A stretch of DNA of 64,000 bases from CAYOSF01 sp964406605. Lineage in GTDB: Bacteria > Chloroflexota > Dehalococcoidia > DSTF01 > RBG-16-68-14. The notes below the pieces were generated by a model. The model searched no databases, had not been told where the DNA came from, and saw only the letters and a list, made by a program, of their open reading frames with translations. A program made the translations under genes and the position numbers. Position 1 is the stretch's first letter. Each line of letters starts with the position of its first letter. Location: assembly GCA_964406605.1 (NCBI GenBank), contig CAYOSF010000009.1, forward strand, positions 1 through 64,000, given 5' to 3'. This document shows, one piece after another, positions 16,934 to 25,199 of the stretch.

Positions 16934-17143
16934 CTAGAGCCGGATCTTGCCGTGGGAAGGCTGCCGGCGCCGCTGCCGCTGGCCGTTCGCTTCCTCCTCC
17001 AGCAGCTCAATCGGAGGAGTGGAAACGGCTTCGTGAACGTACCCGCAGGACAGGCAGGTGCTGTACTCGCCGTACCAGTCCCGTTCGGGGATCATGGAGC
17101 CGCGACAACGGGGGCATATCCGGGGCAAGGCAAGATTCACCAT
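16934..17143 (-). CDS. Small zinc-ribbon protein under c-di-AMP riboswitch control
   Basis: 69 aa. ATG at 17143 follows GAGGAGGGATGCCTG. Residues about 8-37 contain CPRCRGSM and CLSCGYVHE, a rubredoxin-like two-knuckle zinc ribbon; the C-terminal part is acidic then basic (IELLEEEANGQRQRRRQ). The mRNA leader contains a c-di-AMP aptamer (17192-17301) and its own promoter (17362-17389), so expression should respond to c-di-AMP. Classical targets of this switch are cell-wall hydrolases, potassium transporters and osmoprotectant systems; a lone zinc ribbon is not one that I know of. Function unknown. Confidence 0.75.
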   Translation of the reverse strand: MVNLALPRICPRCRGSMIPERDWYGEYSTCLSCGYVHEAVSTPPIELLEEEANGQRQRRRQPSHGKIRL

Positions 17144-17191
17144 CAGGCATCCCTCCTCTACTGCTTTCACATATAAGTCGGGGCCTCTCGG

Positions 17192-17301
17192 CTGCCTCCG
17201 GGGTTAGCTGACGGGTTCGGGCTGAAAGGCTTGAGCCCTACTCGCTCGCGCGAGATTCACCCCACCGTAGTGGGTCCCCCGTTCCGGGACGGATTCGGCA
17301 G
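17192..17301 (-). ncRNA. Cyclic di-AMP riboswitch (ydaO/yuaA type)
   Basis: Read on the minus strand, the leader shows the conserved core of this class in order: CUGCCGAAUCCGU, CGGGGGACCCA, GGGGUGAAUCUC, GAGUAGGGCU, AGCCCGAACCCGUCAGCUAA and the closing GGAGGCAG. The first CUGCC pairs with the last GGCAG to form P1, and CGCGCGAG-type and GGGCU/AGCCC helices occupy the usual arms. The aptamer ends 48 bases before the zinc-ribbon ATG at 17143. No obvious terminator follows it, so control by access to the ribosome binding site is possible. Family knowledge: these RNAs bind two c-di-AMP and usually turn genes off. Confidence 0.9.
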
Positions 17302-17361
17302 TCCCGCACTCTAGCGGGAGTTTGGCCGTCTCAGGCGGCCCTGGATTGTGACTACAGTAAC

Positions 17362-17389
17362 AGATTAGCATGCATCTCAGCCTTGTCAA
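17362..17389 (-). promoter_or_regulatory. Promoter for the riboswitch transcript
   Basis: On the minus strand a perfect -35 TTGACA (17389-17384) is followed after 16 bp by -10 TAATCT (17367-17362). Transcription would begin near 17355, about 55 bases ahead of the aptamer; two small hairpins (GGCCGCCTGAGACGGCC and CCCGCTAGAGTGCGGG) lie between. Confidence 0.7.
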
Positions 17390-17493
17390 GGGGTCAGGGG
17401 AAATCTTTAGGTGCTCGTCCCCATGCCGCTATCGCGAGATCCCGCGTCGCTCTATAATCCCAGAGGCTTCAAAGTGAGTGGGAGGAGGGCGCA

Positions 17494-17907
17494 GTGCTCG
17501 GGATCAAACGAACGGATCACGTCTGCATGGCTGTCTGGAAGGTAGAGGACCGGCTGCCGATGTTCACCCAGTTGTTCGGGATGAGAGTTGCAGGCCGTTT
17601 CCAGAATCCTGAAGCCGGATACAACGGCGTCACCCTCGATATTCCAGGTGGCGGCGCTCAATGGGAGTTGCTGGAGCCGTCCGACGACGATAGCTTCCTG
17701 GCGCGGTTCCTGCGCGAGCGCGGTCCCGGCCTCCATCACGTTACCTTCCAGGTGGAGAGCATTGAGGAAGCAACCAAGGCGCTTGAGAAGTACGGGTACG
17801 AGCCCTTCGGTCTCCGAACTGAGGAAGGCTACGGGGAGGTCTATCTCCACCCGCGCGATACGGGCGGCGTCCTCTTTCAGCTATACGAAGGCGACTGGGA
17901 GGACTAG
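17494..17907 (+). CDS. VOC-family protein (methylmalonyl-CoA epimerase-like)
   Basis: 137 aa. GTG at 17494 follows GGGAGGAGGGCGCA. Two beta-alpha-beta-beta-beta modules of the vicinal-oxygen-chelate fold are visible: IKRTDHVCMAVWKVEDRLPMF and GLHHVTFQVESIEEATKAL. Candidate metal ligands are His9 (DHV), Glu in WELLEP, the HH pair and Glu near GEVYLHP. This matches methylmalonyl-CoA epimerases and other small VOC enzymes, but the fold serves many reactions and no mutase gene is adjacent, so the substrate stays open. Confidence 0.8.
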   Translation: MLGIKRTDHVCMAVWKVEDRLPMFTQLFGMRVAGRFQNPEAGYNGVTLDIPGGGAQWELLEPSDDDSFLARFLRERGPGLHHVTFQVESIEEATKALEKYGYEPFGLRTEEGYGEVYLHPRDTGGVLFQLYEGDWED

Positions 17908-18043
17908 AGCTCGGCATCTCGCGGCGTCGGATGACTCAACCGGTCACCAATGAATCATCGAGACCCCGTGCGAGGCCATGGCCGACAGCGGGGAAGACTC
18001 CGCCCGTACTAGGACGTACCGTCGCACGTTGTCGCAGCGCAGG

Positions 18044-18070
18044 TGGCGACCATAAGGTCGCCGCTACGGG
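18044..18070. repeat. REP-like hairpin
   Basis: GGCGACCATAAGGTCGCC followed by GCTACGGG is nearly the same as the hairpins inside the tandem repeat at 264-289 and 463-488, 18 kb away. It lies between the ends of two convergent genes. Confidence 0.65.
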
Positions 18071-18125
18071 TCTCTCCATCGACTGGGCACGTGTTCTGTC
18101 TTGTGGGTGCAGCAGCCGAGTGCGG

Positions 18126-20393
18126 CTAGCTTTGGCGTCGCAGCCGGGATAGTAGACCCGCCGCCGTCAGGGAGACGCCGATAGCCCCGAGCAGGAGCAC
18201 CAGCCGCGCTGCGCCGGGACCTGCGCCTGCCGTGCCCCTCCCCACGTCCGGGAAAGCGATGGTAGGCGTAGGGGCCTCGTACCGGCCTATGGGTCCGCCC
18301 CCGCCGTCCGTGGTGTGGTAGAGGAGCGTCCGATGCGGCGGCCCGCCGATACCCAAGCTATAACTGGGAACCAGCAGTAGCCAGCCGGTTTCGGCGTCCA
18401 CGAACTCGAACGTCGCTACTGCCAGATCGCTCGAGATCTGCGGTAGCCACGTTCGGCCGCCGTCCGGGGAATGCAGGACCTCGAACGTGCACCCGGCCTC
18501 GTCACAACGGCTCTCGTTCAGCCAGCCGTTCACCCGGTCGACGAAGACGAGGTCGGGGGTGTAGGCCAGTCTGGGCCGCGCCTCAAGCTCCGTCCACCGT
18601 TCTCCTCCGTCCCCGGTAGCGAAGATGGTGGTCACGCAGCCCGCTTCGCAGTCGATTGAGGTGTACCAGCCGTAGTCGCGATCGACGAATTCGATCAGCT
18701 CTGGGCCCGGGCCGGGTCCGCTGGGCACGGCCTCCCACGCCCTGCCGCCGTCCCGCGTTCGGATCAAGCCATGCATGAGCGCCCCGGGTTCATCGGCGGC
18801 GACGATGGCCCAGGCGTGATCCGCGTCTGCCAGGTCGGCATCGATGACATACGCCCCCAGGTCACCCAGTTGACGCTGTTCCCAGGTTACGCCGCCGTCG
18901 TGGGTGACCACAAAGCCACTGCTGGCTACCACCCATCCGTTCTCGCTATCGACAAACTGCACTTCCATCCCGCTCATGTTTGTGTCTCCCGGCGCCGAGA
19001 AGACGGGCGCCCAGGTCGTGCCGCCGTCGTCGGTGCGGTAGATCGTGAACACGCAGGTCGCTTCGGTGCACTCCTCCCCCGCAGTGAATCCGCGATCGGC
19101 ACTGAGGAACTCAAGCGGTCGCGGACGTGCCGCTCCGGGGGCCGGGCCGACGCGGTTCCAGTTCACGCCGGCGTCTTCGGTCCTGTAGAGGTCCTCCCCG
19201 TTGAGTGCGTAGCCCACCATCCGGTCCACGAACGACAGTTGGCTAAGAGTGAGCGCCGGATGCTCCATCGGCTGCCAGCTTGCGCCGTCATCGGTCGAGC
19301 GGAGGGCCAGACCGCTGGTGGTGCCGGTACTTCCGCTGGTCAGGTATAGGGTCCCTTCTGAGGCCAGCAGCGAATAGACATAGGTGTTGCCTTGCCCTGG
19401 GCCGATGGGTCGGCTGCCCCAGGTGACGCCGCCATCCTCGGTGCTCAGGAGGACCAGTGCACACTGATAGCCTTCGTCGCATTCCTTGGCCACTGCCCAG
19501 CCCGTGAGAGGGTCCCGGAAGTCAAAGGCCGTGACGGCACCGAAGGAGAGCATGTCTGTAGTCTGCCACGTCAATCCACCGTCGGTGGTGCGATAGAGGT
19601 TGCTGATGCATTCGACCGCCGCTATGCAGGCGTACGCCGACGCCCAACCGTGCTCGCCATCGACGACGTCTAGATTTCGGGCGAGCGTCGGTGACGTCTC
19701 CAACAGGGACCAGGTCTCGCCGCCGTCGGCGGTTCGTAAGAGCGCGCCCATCACTCCGCCGGGGCAGCGGGAATCGGCGAGAGGCTCCGCACACCTGCTG
19801 CCCAGCGCCCAGCCCTGGTCTCCCACAAATGCGATCTCCCCGAACCAGGAGCCCGGTGGCGTATCTACCTGCTCCCATGTCGCGCCCCCATCAACAGTGT
19901 GCAGGAGGGTAGAGGGAGCCGGCAGAACCGGCACGTCACTGAAGCCCTCGCCTGAGCCAACCGCCCAGGCCTCCTCCGGGCTGAGCGCTGCAACTTCCAA
20001 CAGGTGTACGCTTGTGCCGCTGGTCTGCTCGCGCCAGGTCGTGCCGTCCGCGGTGCCGTAGATCGTCCCGTTGTAGCCCACCAGCCAGCCGTGCGCCGCG
20101 TCCGCGAAATCAACATCGATGCCGGTGAGGGGCGCGGTTTCCTGCCAGGTCGCGCCGCCGTCCGTCGTGTGGAGCAGGCCGGCGCCCGCTACCAGCCAGC
20201 CTTCGTCGTCGGAAACGAAGTCCATCCCCCTGAAGCTAGGGCTGGGGCGGTCGAGGATGAGTTCCCACCCCGGCGATGCCGAGGCCGGGGGCGGCGATAG
20301 CGCCAGACCCGTGGTCAGCAGGATCAGAACGGTGAGAAGCAGTGCGGGACCGCGAGTCCCCGGAGCCAACCTGAGCCGCCATATTCCTGCCAT
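18126..20393 (-). CDS. Exported BNR/Ycf48-like repeat protein with C-terminal membrane anchor
   Basis: 755 aa. A signal peptide (LLLTVLILLTTGLALSPPPASAS) is followed by at least ten repeats of about 50-60 residues of the type GWAVG...LYRTTDGGLTWQ, the sortilin/BNR/Ycf48 beta-propeller signature. Paired cysteines recur (CAEPLADSRC, CIAAVEC, CDEGYQC, CTEATC, CEAGC, CDEAGC), so disulfides probably stabilise loops. The C-terminus has a short Pro/Thr region, a TM helix (ARLVLLLGAIGVSLTAAGLL) and RLRRQS. It is a surface propeller; a photosystem role is not implied. Binding or glycan recognition is possible. Confidence 0.85.
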   Translation of the reverse strand: MAGIWRLRLAPGTRGPALLLTVLILLTTGLALSPPPASASPGWELILDRPSPSFRGMDFVSDDEGWLVAGAGLLHTTDGGATWQETAPLTGIDVDFADAAHGWLVGYNGTIYGTADGTTWREQTSGTSVHLLEVAALSPEEAWAVGSGEGFSDVPVLPAPSTLLHTVDGGATWEQVDTPPGSWFGEIAFVGDQGWALGSRCAEPLADSRCPGGVMGALLRTADGGETWSLLETSPTLARNLDVVDGEHGWASAYACIAAVECISNLYRTTDGGLTWQTTDMLSFGAVTAFDFRDPLTGWAVAKECDEGYQCALVLLSTEDGGVTWGSRPIGPGQGNTYVYSLLASEGTLYLTSGSTGTTSGLALRSTDDGASWQPMEHPALTLSQLSFVDRMVGYALNGEDLYRTEDAGVNWNRVGPAPGAARPRPLEFLSADRGFTAGEECTEATCVFTIYRTDDGGTTWAPVFSAPGDTNMSGMEVQFVDSENGWVVASSGFVVTHDGGVTWEQRQLGDLGAYVIDADLADADHAWAIVAADEPGALMHGLIRTRDGGRAWEAVPSGPGPGPELIEFVDRDYGWYTSIDCEAGCVTTIFATGDGGERWTELEARPRLAYTPDLVFVDRVNGWLNESRCDEAGCTFEVLHSPDGGRTWLPQISSDLAVATFEFVDAETGWLLLVPSYSLGIGGPPHRTLLYHTTDGGGGPIGRYEAPTPTIAFPDVGRGTAGAGPGAARLVLLLGAIGVSLTAAGLLSRLRRQS

Positions 20394-20430
20394 GGTGCCA
20401 CCTCTCTTCTAGAGCGCCCCCGGAGCAGTC

Positions 20431-22542
20431 CTATCCTCGCACTGGCTTGCGCTTGTTCCGGACGTAGTCGACCAGGATGTACTGGCCCAGCCTATCCGGC
20501 GTGGTGTAGAAGACGCGCCCCTTGTTGATCCGCGCCACCTGGTTGACGAACTCCTTCAGGTAGTAGTTCCGGTCCAGCATGAAGGTGTTGATGATGATGT
20601 CCTTGCGCGTGCAGCGCATCACTTCCTTGAGCGTTTCGCGGATGGTGATGGGGCTCGGCGGGTAGGCGAAGTACGAGCGGCCTCGCTCCAAGTGCGCCGT
20701 CGGCTCGCCGTCGGAGATCATGATGATCTGGCGGGTACCTCCGCGGTGCTTGGCGAGGAGCTGCTCCGCCATCATGAACGCATGGTGCATGTTCGTCCCC
20801 AGGACGGATTCGTCCCAGCGCACGTAAGGCAGGTCTTCCGCCTTCAGCTCCCGGGCGTAGGCGGAGAAGCCGATGATGTAGAGGCTGTCGCGGCTGAACT
20901 GGGACCGGATCAGGTTGTTGAGGGCCAACGCCACCTTCTTCGCGGCCTGGAAGCTGCCCCGCAGCGCCATCGACCAGGAGAGGTCCACCATCATCACGGT
21001 GGCGGTCTGCGTCAGTTGCTCCGACCGGTAGATCTCGAAGTCGGCCGGATCGATGCGCACGGGCACGCCGGGCCCCTCCCTCTGGAGCGCGTTCGCCATG
21101 GTCTTGTCCAGCGCCAGGTGGAACGGCTCGCCGAACTCGTACTTCTTGGTGTCGTCCTGCCGCTCGCCGCCCGTGCCGGGATCGTCCAGAGGGTGCCGGC
21201 CGTGGCTGTCCTTCTTGAGCTGCGCGTAGATCTCGCCCAGCGCTCGCTGTCCGATCTTGCGGATGCCCCGAGGCGTCAGCTCCCACGCCTTTCCGCGACG
21301 CCGGATGTAGCCGGCCTCCTCCAGGATCTCCAGAAACTTCCGGAGCTGCTGAAGGGTCTGATACGCTTCCTCGCCCAGGATCTCTCGCAGCTTCTCCTCG
21401 TCGATGTCGTCGATGTCGCCGCCGTACTGCGTGCGCTCGAGCTGTCGCTCCAGCTCGTCCATGGACTGCATGCGGTCCATGAGCTGCATTGCTTGGGTCA
21501 GGTCCAGCTCTTCGTCACCCCGGAACGGGTACTGGTTGCGCAGGTCCCGCATGGGGAAGAGGAGTTCCAGGTTGCCCGCCAGTTCCGCCAGCTCGGCCTG
21601 CAGTTCGGTGTCTCCCACCTTGTCCATGAGCAGGTCCTGAAGCTGCTGCCGCATGTCAGGCGGAAGGCTGTCCAGCAGGTTTTGCATGCCCGCGATCTGA
21701 TGCTGCATCTGGGCGATCAGCTCTTCCAGAGACTCCGGCGGATTCGGGCCGAACAGGTCGCCGTATTGCTCCATGAACTGCTCGAAGTTGGGCTCGCCGC
21801 CGGCCATCTGCTCTGAGAGCATCTGGTTCAGGTCGTGCACCATCTGCCTCATCCGTTCCATCTGCTCCGGCGACATGTCGGCGATCTGTCGATGGAGGTC
21901 CTTGAAGAACGTCTCCATCATCGCCTGCTTGAGCATCTCCATCAGTTCCTGGTAGCGATGCTGCGCCTCGGGGTCCATGAACTCGTAGTTCTGGAGCTCC
22001 TTGATCTTGCCGGGCACGTCCTCCGGCAGTCCCTCCAAGAACTGCAGTTTGCGTTGGGCGACGGTGTTCAGCATCCTGGCGAACTCCGCCCGTTCGTCGT
22101 CCGAGGGCTGGCCGGGTGCTTCAGTAGCGCCTTCTGGAGTCCCAGCCCCTTCTTCTTGCTGAGCACCTTCGGCTGGGGGCTGTCCCTCGCTCGCCGTTCC
22201 GCTCTGTTGTTCGAGGGCTTCCTGGAGCCGGCGGTCCAGCGTGGCACGCTCAATCTCCAGGAGCTCCTCCAGCCGCCGTTCGATGTCCTCGAAGGCGGAA
22301 CCCAGGTTGAAGCGGTCCAGCGTCGAGCGGCGCTGCTGCCGCAGTTGTTGGAGCAGGTCGCGGAGACCCTGCATACGCTGGCTCATCGGACCGCGCATGC
22401 CGCGCTGCAGGAGGTTCCGCAGGGCATGTTCCAGGTCCCCGAAGTTCATCAAGTCGTCGGTGATGGACTCCAGCAGGTCGTCCGGGTCAAGCGCGGGGAT
22501 CTCCTGCGTCCCGTCCCACTCCGAGTACCGATAGCTGACCAC
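20431..22542 (-). CDS. VWA-domain protein, partner of the upstream AAA ATPase
   Basis: 703 aa. The first two thirds are helical and rich in Gln, Glu and Met with long coiled-coil stretches (QGLRDLLQQLRQQRRSTLD). Residues about 505-690 form a von Willebrand A domain with a MIDAS (DLSWSMA, then Thr and ISDGEP). The gene lies 55 bp downstream of a ChlI-like ATPase on the same strand. Such ATPase/VWA pairs resemble the ChlI/ChlD or RavA/ViaA systems, in which metal-dependent VWA binding positions a target for remodelling. No chelatase H subunit is present, so magnesium chelation is not inferred. Confidence 0.85.
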   Translation of the reverse strand: MVSYRYSEWDGTQEIPALDPDDLLESITDDLMNFGDLEHALRNLLQRGMRGPMSQRMQGLRDLLQQLRQQRRSTLDRFNLGSAFEDIERRLEELLEIERATLDRRLQEALEQQSGTASEGQPPAEGAQQEEGAGTPEGATEAPGQPSDDERAEFARMLNTVAQRKLQFLEGLPEDVPGKIKELQNYEFMDPEAQHRYQELMEMLKQAMMETFFKDLHRQIADMSPEQMERMRQMVHDLNQMLSEQMAGGEPNFEQFMEQYGDLFGPNPPESLEELIAQMQHQIAGMQNLLDSLPPDMRQQLQDLLMDKVGDTELQAELAELAGNLELLFPMRDLRNQYPFRGDEELDLTQAMQLMDRMQSMDELERQLERTQYGGDIDDIDEEKLREILGEEAYQTLQQLRKFLEILEEAGYIRRRGKAWELTPRGIRKIGQRALGEIYAQLKKDSHGRHPLDDPGTGGERQDDTKKYEFGEPFHLALDKTMANALQREGPGVPVRIDPADFEIYRSEQLTQTATVMMVDLSWSMALRGSFQAAKKVALALNNLIRSQFSRDSLYIIGFSAYARELKAEDLPYVRWDESVLGTNMHHAFMMAEQLLAKHRGGTRQIIMISDGEPTAHLERGRSYFAYPPSPITIRETLKEVMRCTRKDIIINTFMLDRNYYLKEFVNQVARINKGRVFYTTPDRLGQYILVDYVRNKRKPVRG

Positions 22543-22597
22543 GCTATGCCCCTCTACGAAATGCCGGTCGCCGACGCTTCCGGGGGTGGGGTGAACC

Positions 22598-23998
22598 CTA
22601 CCCGCGGTATTGCGTCCGGCCCGCCACCTTGTCCTTGTTCAATCGCTTGTTGAGGTGCAGCCCCTCCAGGATGAACTCCACTCCCGCCGCGATAACGGCG
22701 AGGTTCTCCCCGGGCTCCAGCTTCACCAGCGCTCGGTCGAGCCCATCGATGCGCTTCAACACCTTCGCGTATTCCTTGGACGGCAGGGTGTCCGAGACTT
22801 CCACGGAGGCACCCGCCTTGAACTGGGCCACGACGTCCTCGAGGTCGATGATGTTGAGGTGGCGGTTGAACACGGCGATCACTGCCCCATGGATGAGCTT
22901 CTCGATGATCTGCTCTTCCTTGCCCTCCTCCACCGTATCGAATTCCACCTTGCCGCTGATGGTCGGCATGACGTACGGCAGGTCACTGACGCGCGGGACC
23001 ACGTCCTTCTCGCCGGTCCGGATCGCGCGGCGAAGCGAGTTCGCCAGCAGGCTCTCGAAGTCGGCGATGGAGGCGCGAACGGAGACGCCGGACCGCTGGT
23101 TCACGTCCGGGCTGCGTCGCGCGAGCCGGGTGATCTCCGCCACGATCTCCTTCATGTATGGGGGAACGGTCACCACGTAGTCGGCGTCGTCGAAGCGCGT
23201 GTATTCCTGCTCCATGATGCCGATCTCGTGCTTGACGCTGCGCGGGTAGTGCGTCCGGATTTGCGCTCCGTACCGGTCCCGCAGCGGGGTGATGATCCGA
23301 CCGCGGTTCGTGTAGTCCTCCGGGTTGGCGCTGGCGACGACGAGCACGTCAAGAGGCAGCCGAACGCGGTAGCCGCGGATCTGCACGTCGCGCTCCTCCA
23401 TGATGTTGAGGAGCCCCACCTGAATGCGCTCCGCCAAGTCCGGCAGCTCGTTGATGCAGAAGATGCCGCGGTTGGTTCGGGGGATCAGGCCGTAGTGGAT
23501 GGTCAGCTCGTCGCTCAGGTACCGGCCCTCCGCCACCTTGATCGGGTCCACCTCTCCAATCAAGTCGGCGATCGTGCTGTCGGGTGTGGCCAGCTTTTCT
23601 CCGTAGCGGTGATCGCGCTCCAGCCAGGCGATCTCCACCTCGTCGCCTTGCTCGGCGATTCGGTCGCGGCAGCTCTTGCAGATCGGCTGGAACGGGTTGT
23701 CGTAGATCTCGCAGTCGGCGATGACGGGCACGACGTCGTCCAGCAGGGTTACCAAGGATCGAATGATTCGGGACTTCGCCTGACCGCGCTCACCCAGGAA
23801 GATGATGTCCTGCCCGGAAAGGACGGCGTTCTCCAGCTGAGGGATGACCGACTCTTCGTAGCCGACGATGCCCGGTAGGATCTCTTTCTTGCTCTTGATC
23901 CTGCGGATCAGGTTCCGGCGCATCTCCTCCTTCACGGAGACGACCTGATAGCCAGACTCGCGTAGCTCGCCGATGGTCTTCGCTCTTGCCTGTGCCAT
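22598..23998 (-). CDS. ChlI/MoxR-like AAA+ ATPase
   Basis: 466 aa from the ATG at 23998 (GTG at 24004 also possible). Walker A is GERGQAKSR, Walker B-like FCINELPDL, and the sensor region VVASANPEDYTNRG and arginine finger region PLRDRYGAQI are clear. A CKSCRDRI segment between Walker A and B (near residue 108) may bind a metal. The enzyme would hydrolyse ATP to remodel a partner together with the VWA protein encoded just downstream. The Asn before Glu in the Walker B motif replaces the more common Asp. Confidence 0.88.
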   Translation of the reverse strand: MAQARAKTIGELRESGYQVVSVKEEMRRNLIRRIKSKKEILPGIVGYEESVIPQLENAVLSGQDIIFLGERGQAKSRIIRSLVTLLDDVVPVIADCEIYDNPFQPICKSCRDRIAEQGDEVEIAWLERDHRYGEKLATPDSTIADLIGEVDPIKVAEGRYLSDELTIHYGLIPRTNRGIFCINELPDLAERIQVGLLNIMEERDVQIRGYRVRLPLDVLVVASANPEDYTNRGRIITPLRDRYGAQIRTHYPRSVKHEIGIMEQEYTRFDDADYVVTVPPYMKEIVAEITRLARRSPDVNQRSGVSVRASIADFESLLANSLRRAIRTGEKDVVPRVSDLPYVMPTISGKVEFDTVEEGKEEQIIEKLIHGAVIAVFNRHLNIIDLEDVVAQFKAGASVEVSDTLPSKEYAKVLKRIDGLDRALVKLEPGENLAVIAAGVEFILEGLHLNKRLNKDKVAGRTQYRG

Positions 23999-24063
23999 GT
24001 TCACACCAGTCCCCTGCCTGTCTGCCTCGGCGTTCGGCCCGTCCCAGGCCGGTGCTGGATGTC

Positions 24064-25095
24064 CTATCCCTGCTCTTCGGCTGCTCCCCCGCCTAGAGCC
24101 TCTAGGAACCTGGCAAGCTCGTCCCGCTCAAAGCGAGGAACCGGCTCTCGGCTCCGAATGTCTATTATAGCGCCTCCCTCGCGGGATGCCAGATCGCCGA
24201 TACAGGAGGCCGCTATCCCCTCGGATTGTGTTGCCTGGCGGACGGCATCGCATCCGTCCGGGTCTGCCGCGATCAGCAGGGCGCCGGATGCCAGCAACCC
24301 CAGCGGGTCCAGCCCCAGTGCGGCGCAGACGGCCCGTGTCTCCGGCAGGATCGGCACGTCCTCGGGACGGAGGCGCACTTGGAGCCCGGACGCATCCGCC
24401 AGCTCCAGCAGCGCCGTGGCGAGCCCGCCTTCCGTCGGGTCGTGCAGGGCGTGGACATGCCCGGTCCGGCAGGCAGCTATCGCCTCTCGCACGACGCTGA
24501 TCCCGGGATCGATCAGGAGGCGCGCCGACGCTTCGATCACCTCCTCCGGGACCCGCCGCCGGCGCAGCTCCCCGGCGGCATCTCGCGCCAGGAGCGCCGT
24601 TCCCTCCAGCGCAATGCCCTTGGTCAAGAGCAGGTGGTCACCGGCCCGCGCGCCGTCCGGGCGCACCAGAGCCTCCGTCGTCGTCTCGCCCAGCATCGCT
24701 CCCGCAACCATGGGCCGCTCGAGACCCAGCGTGATCTCTGTGTGTCCACCCGCCGGCACTACACCGAGCTCCTCGCAGGTCGAGCGGATCTGCTCGAAGA
24801 TCTCTTCGGAGAGCTCAGCAGGGGCGTTCTCGGGCAGCAGAACGGTGGCCATGAACCAGGCCGGCTGCGCTCCGAGGCAGGCGACATCGTTGGCGTTGAC
24901 GTGCACGACATAACGGCCGATCTGCTCAGTGGCGAAGGTGACCGGGTCGGTCGTGGCGACCAACACACGCCCTTCGCCAAGGTCGATGGCGGCGGCGTCG
25001 CGGCCGATGCCGGGGCCTATCAGCAGCCGCGGGTCCGCCGGCAACCGCGCCAGCAGCCGCGTCAGTATGTCGGACGGTAGCTTCCCTGCCTTCAT
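24064..25095 (-). CDS. AIR synthase-family protein (HypE-like)
   Basis: 343 aa from ATG at 25095. The N-terminal domain carries the ATP/metal loop GPGIGRDAAAIDLG, TTDPVTFA and VNANDVACLGAQP; the C-terminal domain has HDPTEGGLATALLELA. This is the PurM/HypE/SelD/ThiL superfamily, nearest to HypE. True HypE ends in a PRIC-type cysteine that accepts the carbamoyl group; this protein ends in GGGAAEEQG and no hydrogenase genes are nearby, so it is probably one of the HypE-like proteins of unknown reaction. Confidence 0.82.
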   Translation of the reverse strand: MKAGKLPSDILTRLLARLPADPRLLIGPGIGRDAAAIDLGEGRVLVATTDPVTFATEQIGRYVVHVNANDVACLGAQPAWFMATVLLPENAPAELSEEIFEQIRSTCEELGVVPAGGHTEITLGLERPMVAGAMLGETTTEALVRPDGARAGDHLLLTKGIALEGTALLARDAAGELRRRRVPEEVIEASARLLIDPGISVVREAIAACRTGHVHALHDPTEGGLATALLELADASGLQVRLRPEDVPILPETRAVCAALGLDPLGLLASGALLIAADPDGCDAVRQATQSEGIAASCIGDLASREGGAIIDIRSREPVPRFERDELARFLEALGGGAAEEQG

Positions 25096-25199
25096 GGGGT
25101 GAGGCGAGTATAGCACGGGGACGGAGGGCGGATGCGGCGGATGGTGGACGGCTGCGCGGAACCGTGTACACTGGGGGCGCAAGAGCGGAGTGGACAAGC

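Noticed and set aside
18126..20393. Photosystem II assembly factor Ycf48
   Set aside because: The repeats are of the Ycf48/BNR type, but the size, disulfide pairs and C-terminal anchor fit a general surface propeller and no photosynthesis gene is present.
20431..23998. Magnesium chelatase subunits ChlI/ChlD for chlorophyll synthesis
   Set aside because: The ATPase/VWA pair has the right layout, but no ChlH or other pigment gene is near and similar pairs act as general remodelling complexes.
24226..25080. Plus-strand frames inside the HypE-like gene
   Set aside because: Arg- and Gln-rich products with no motif, opposite a well-supported AIR synthase family gene.
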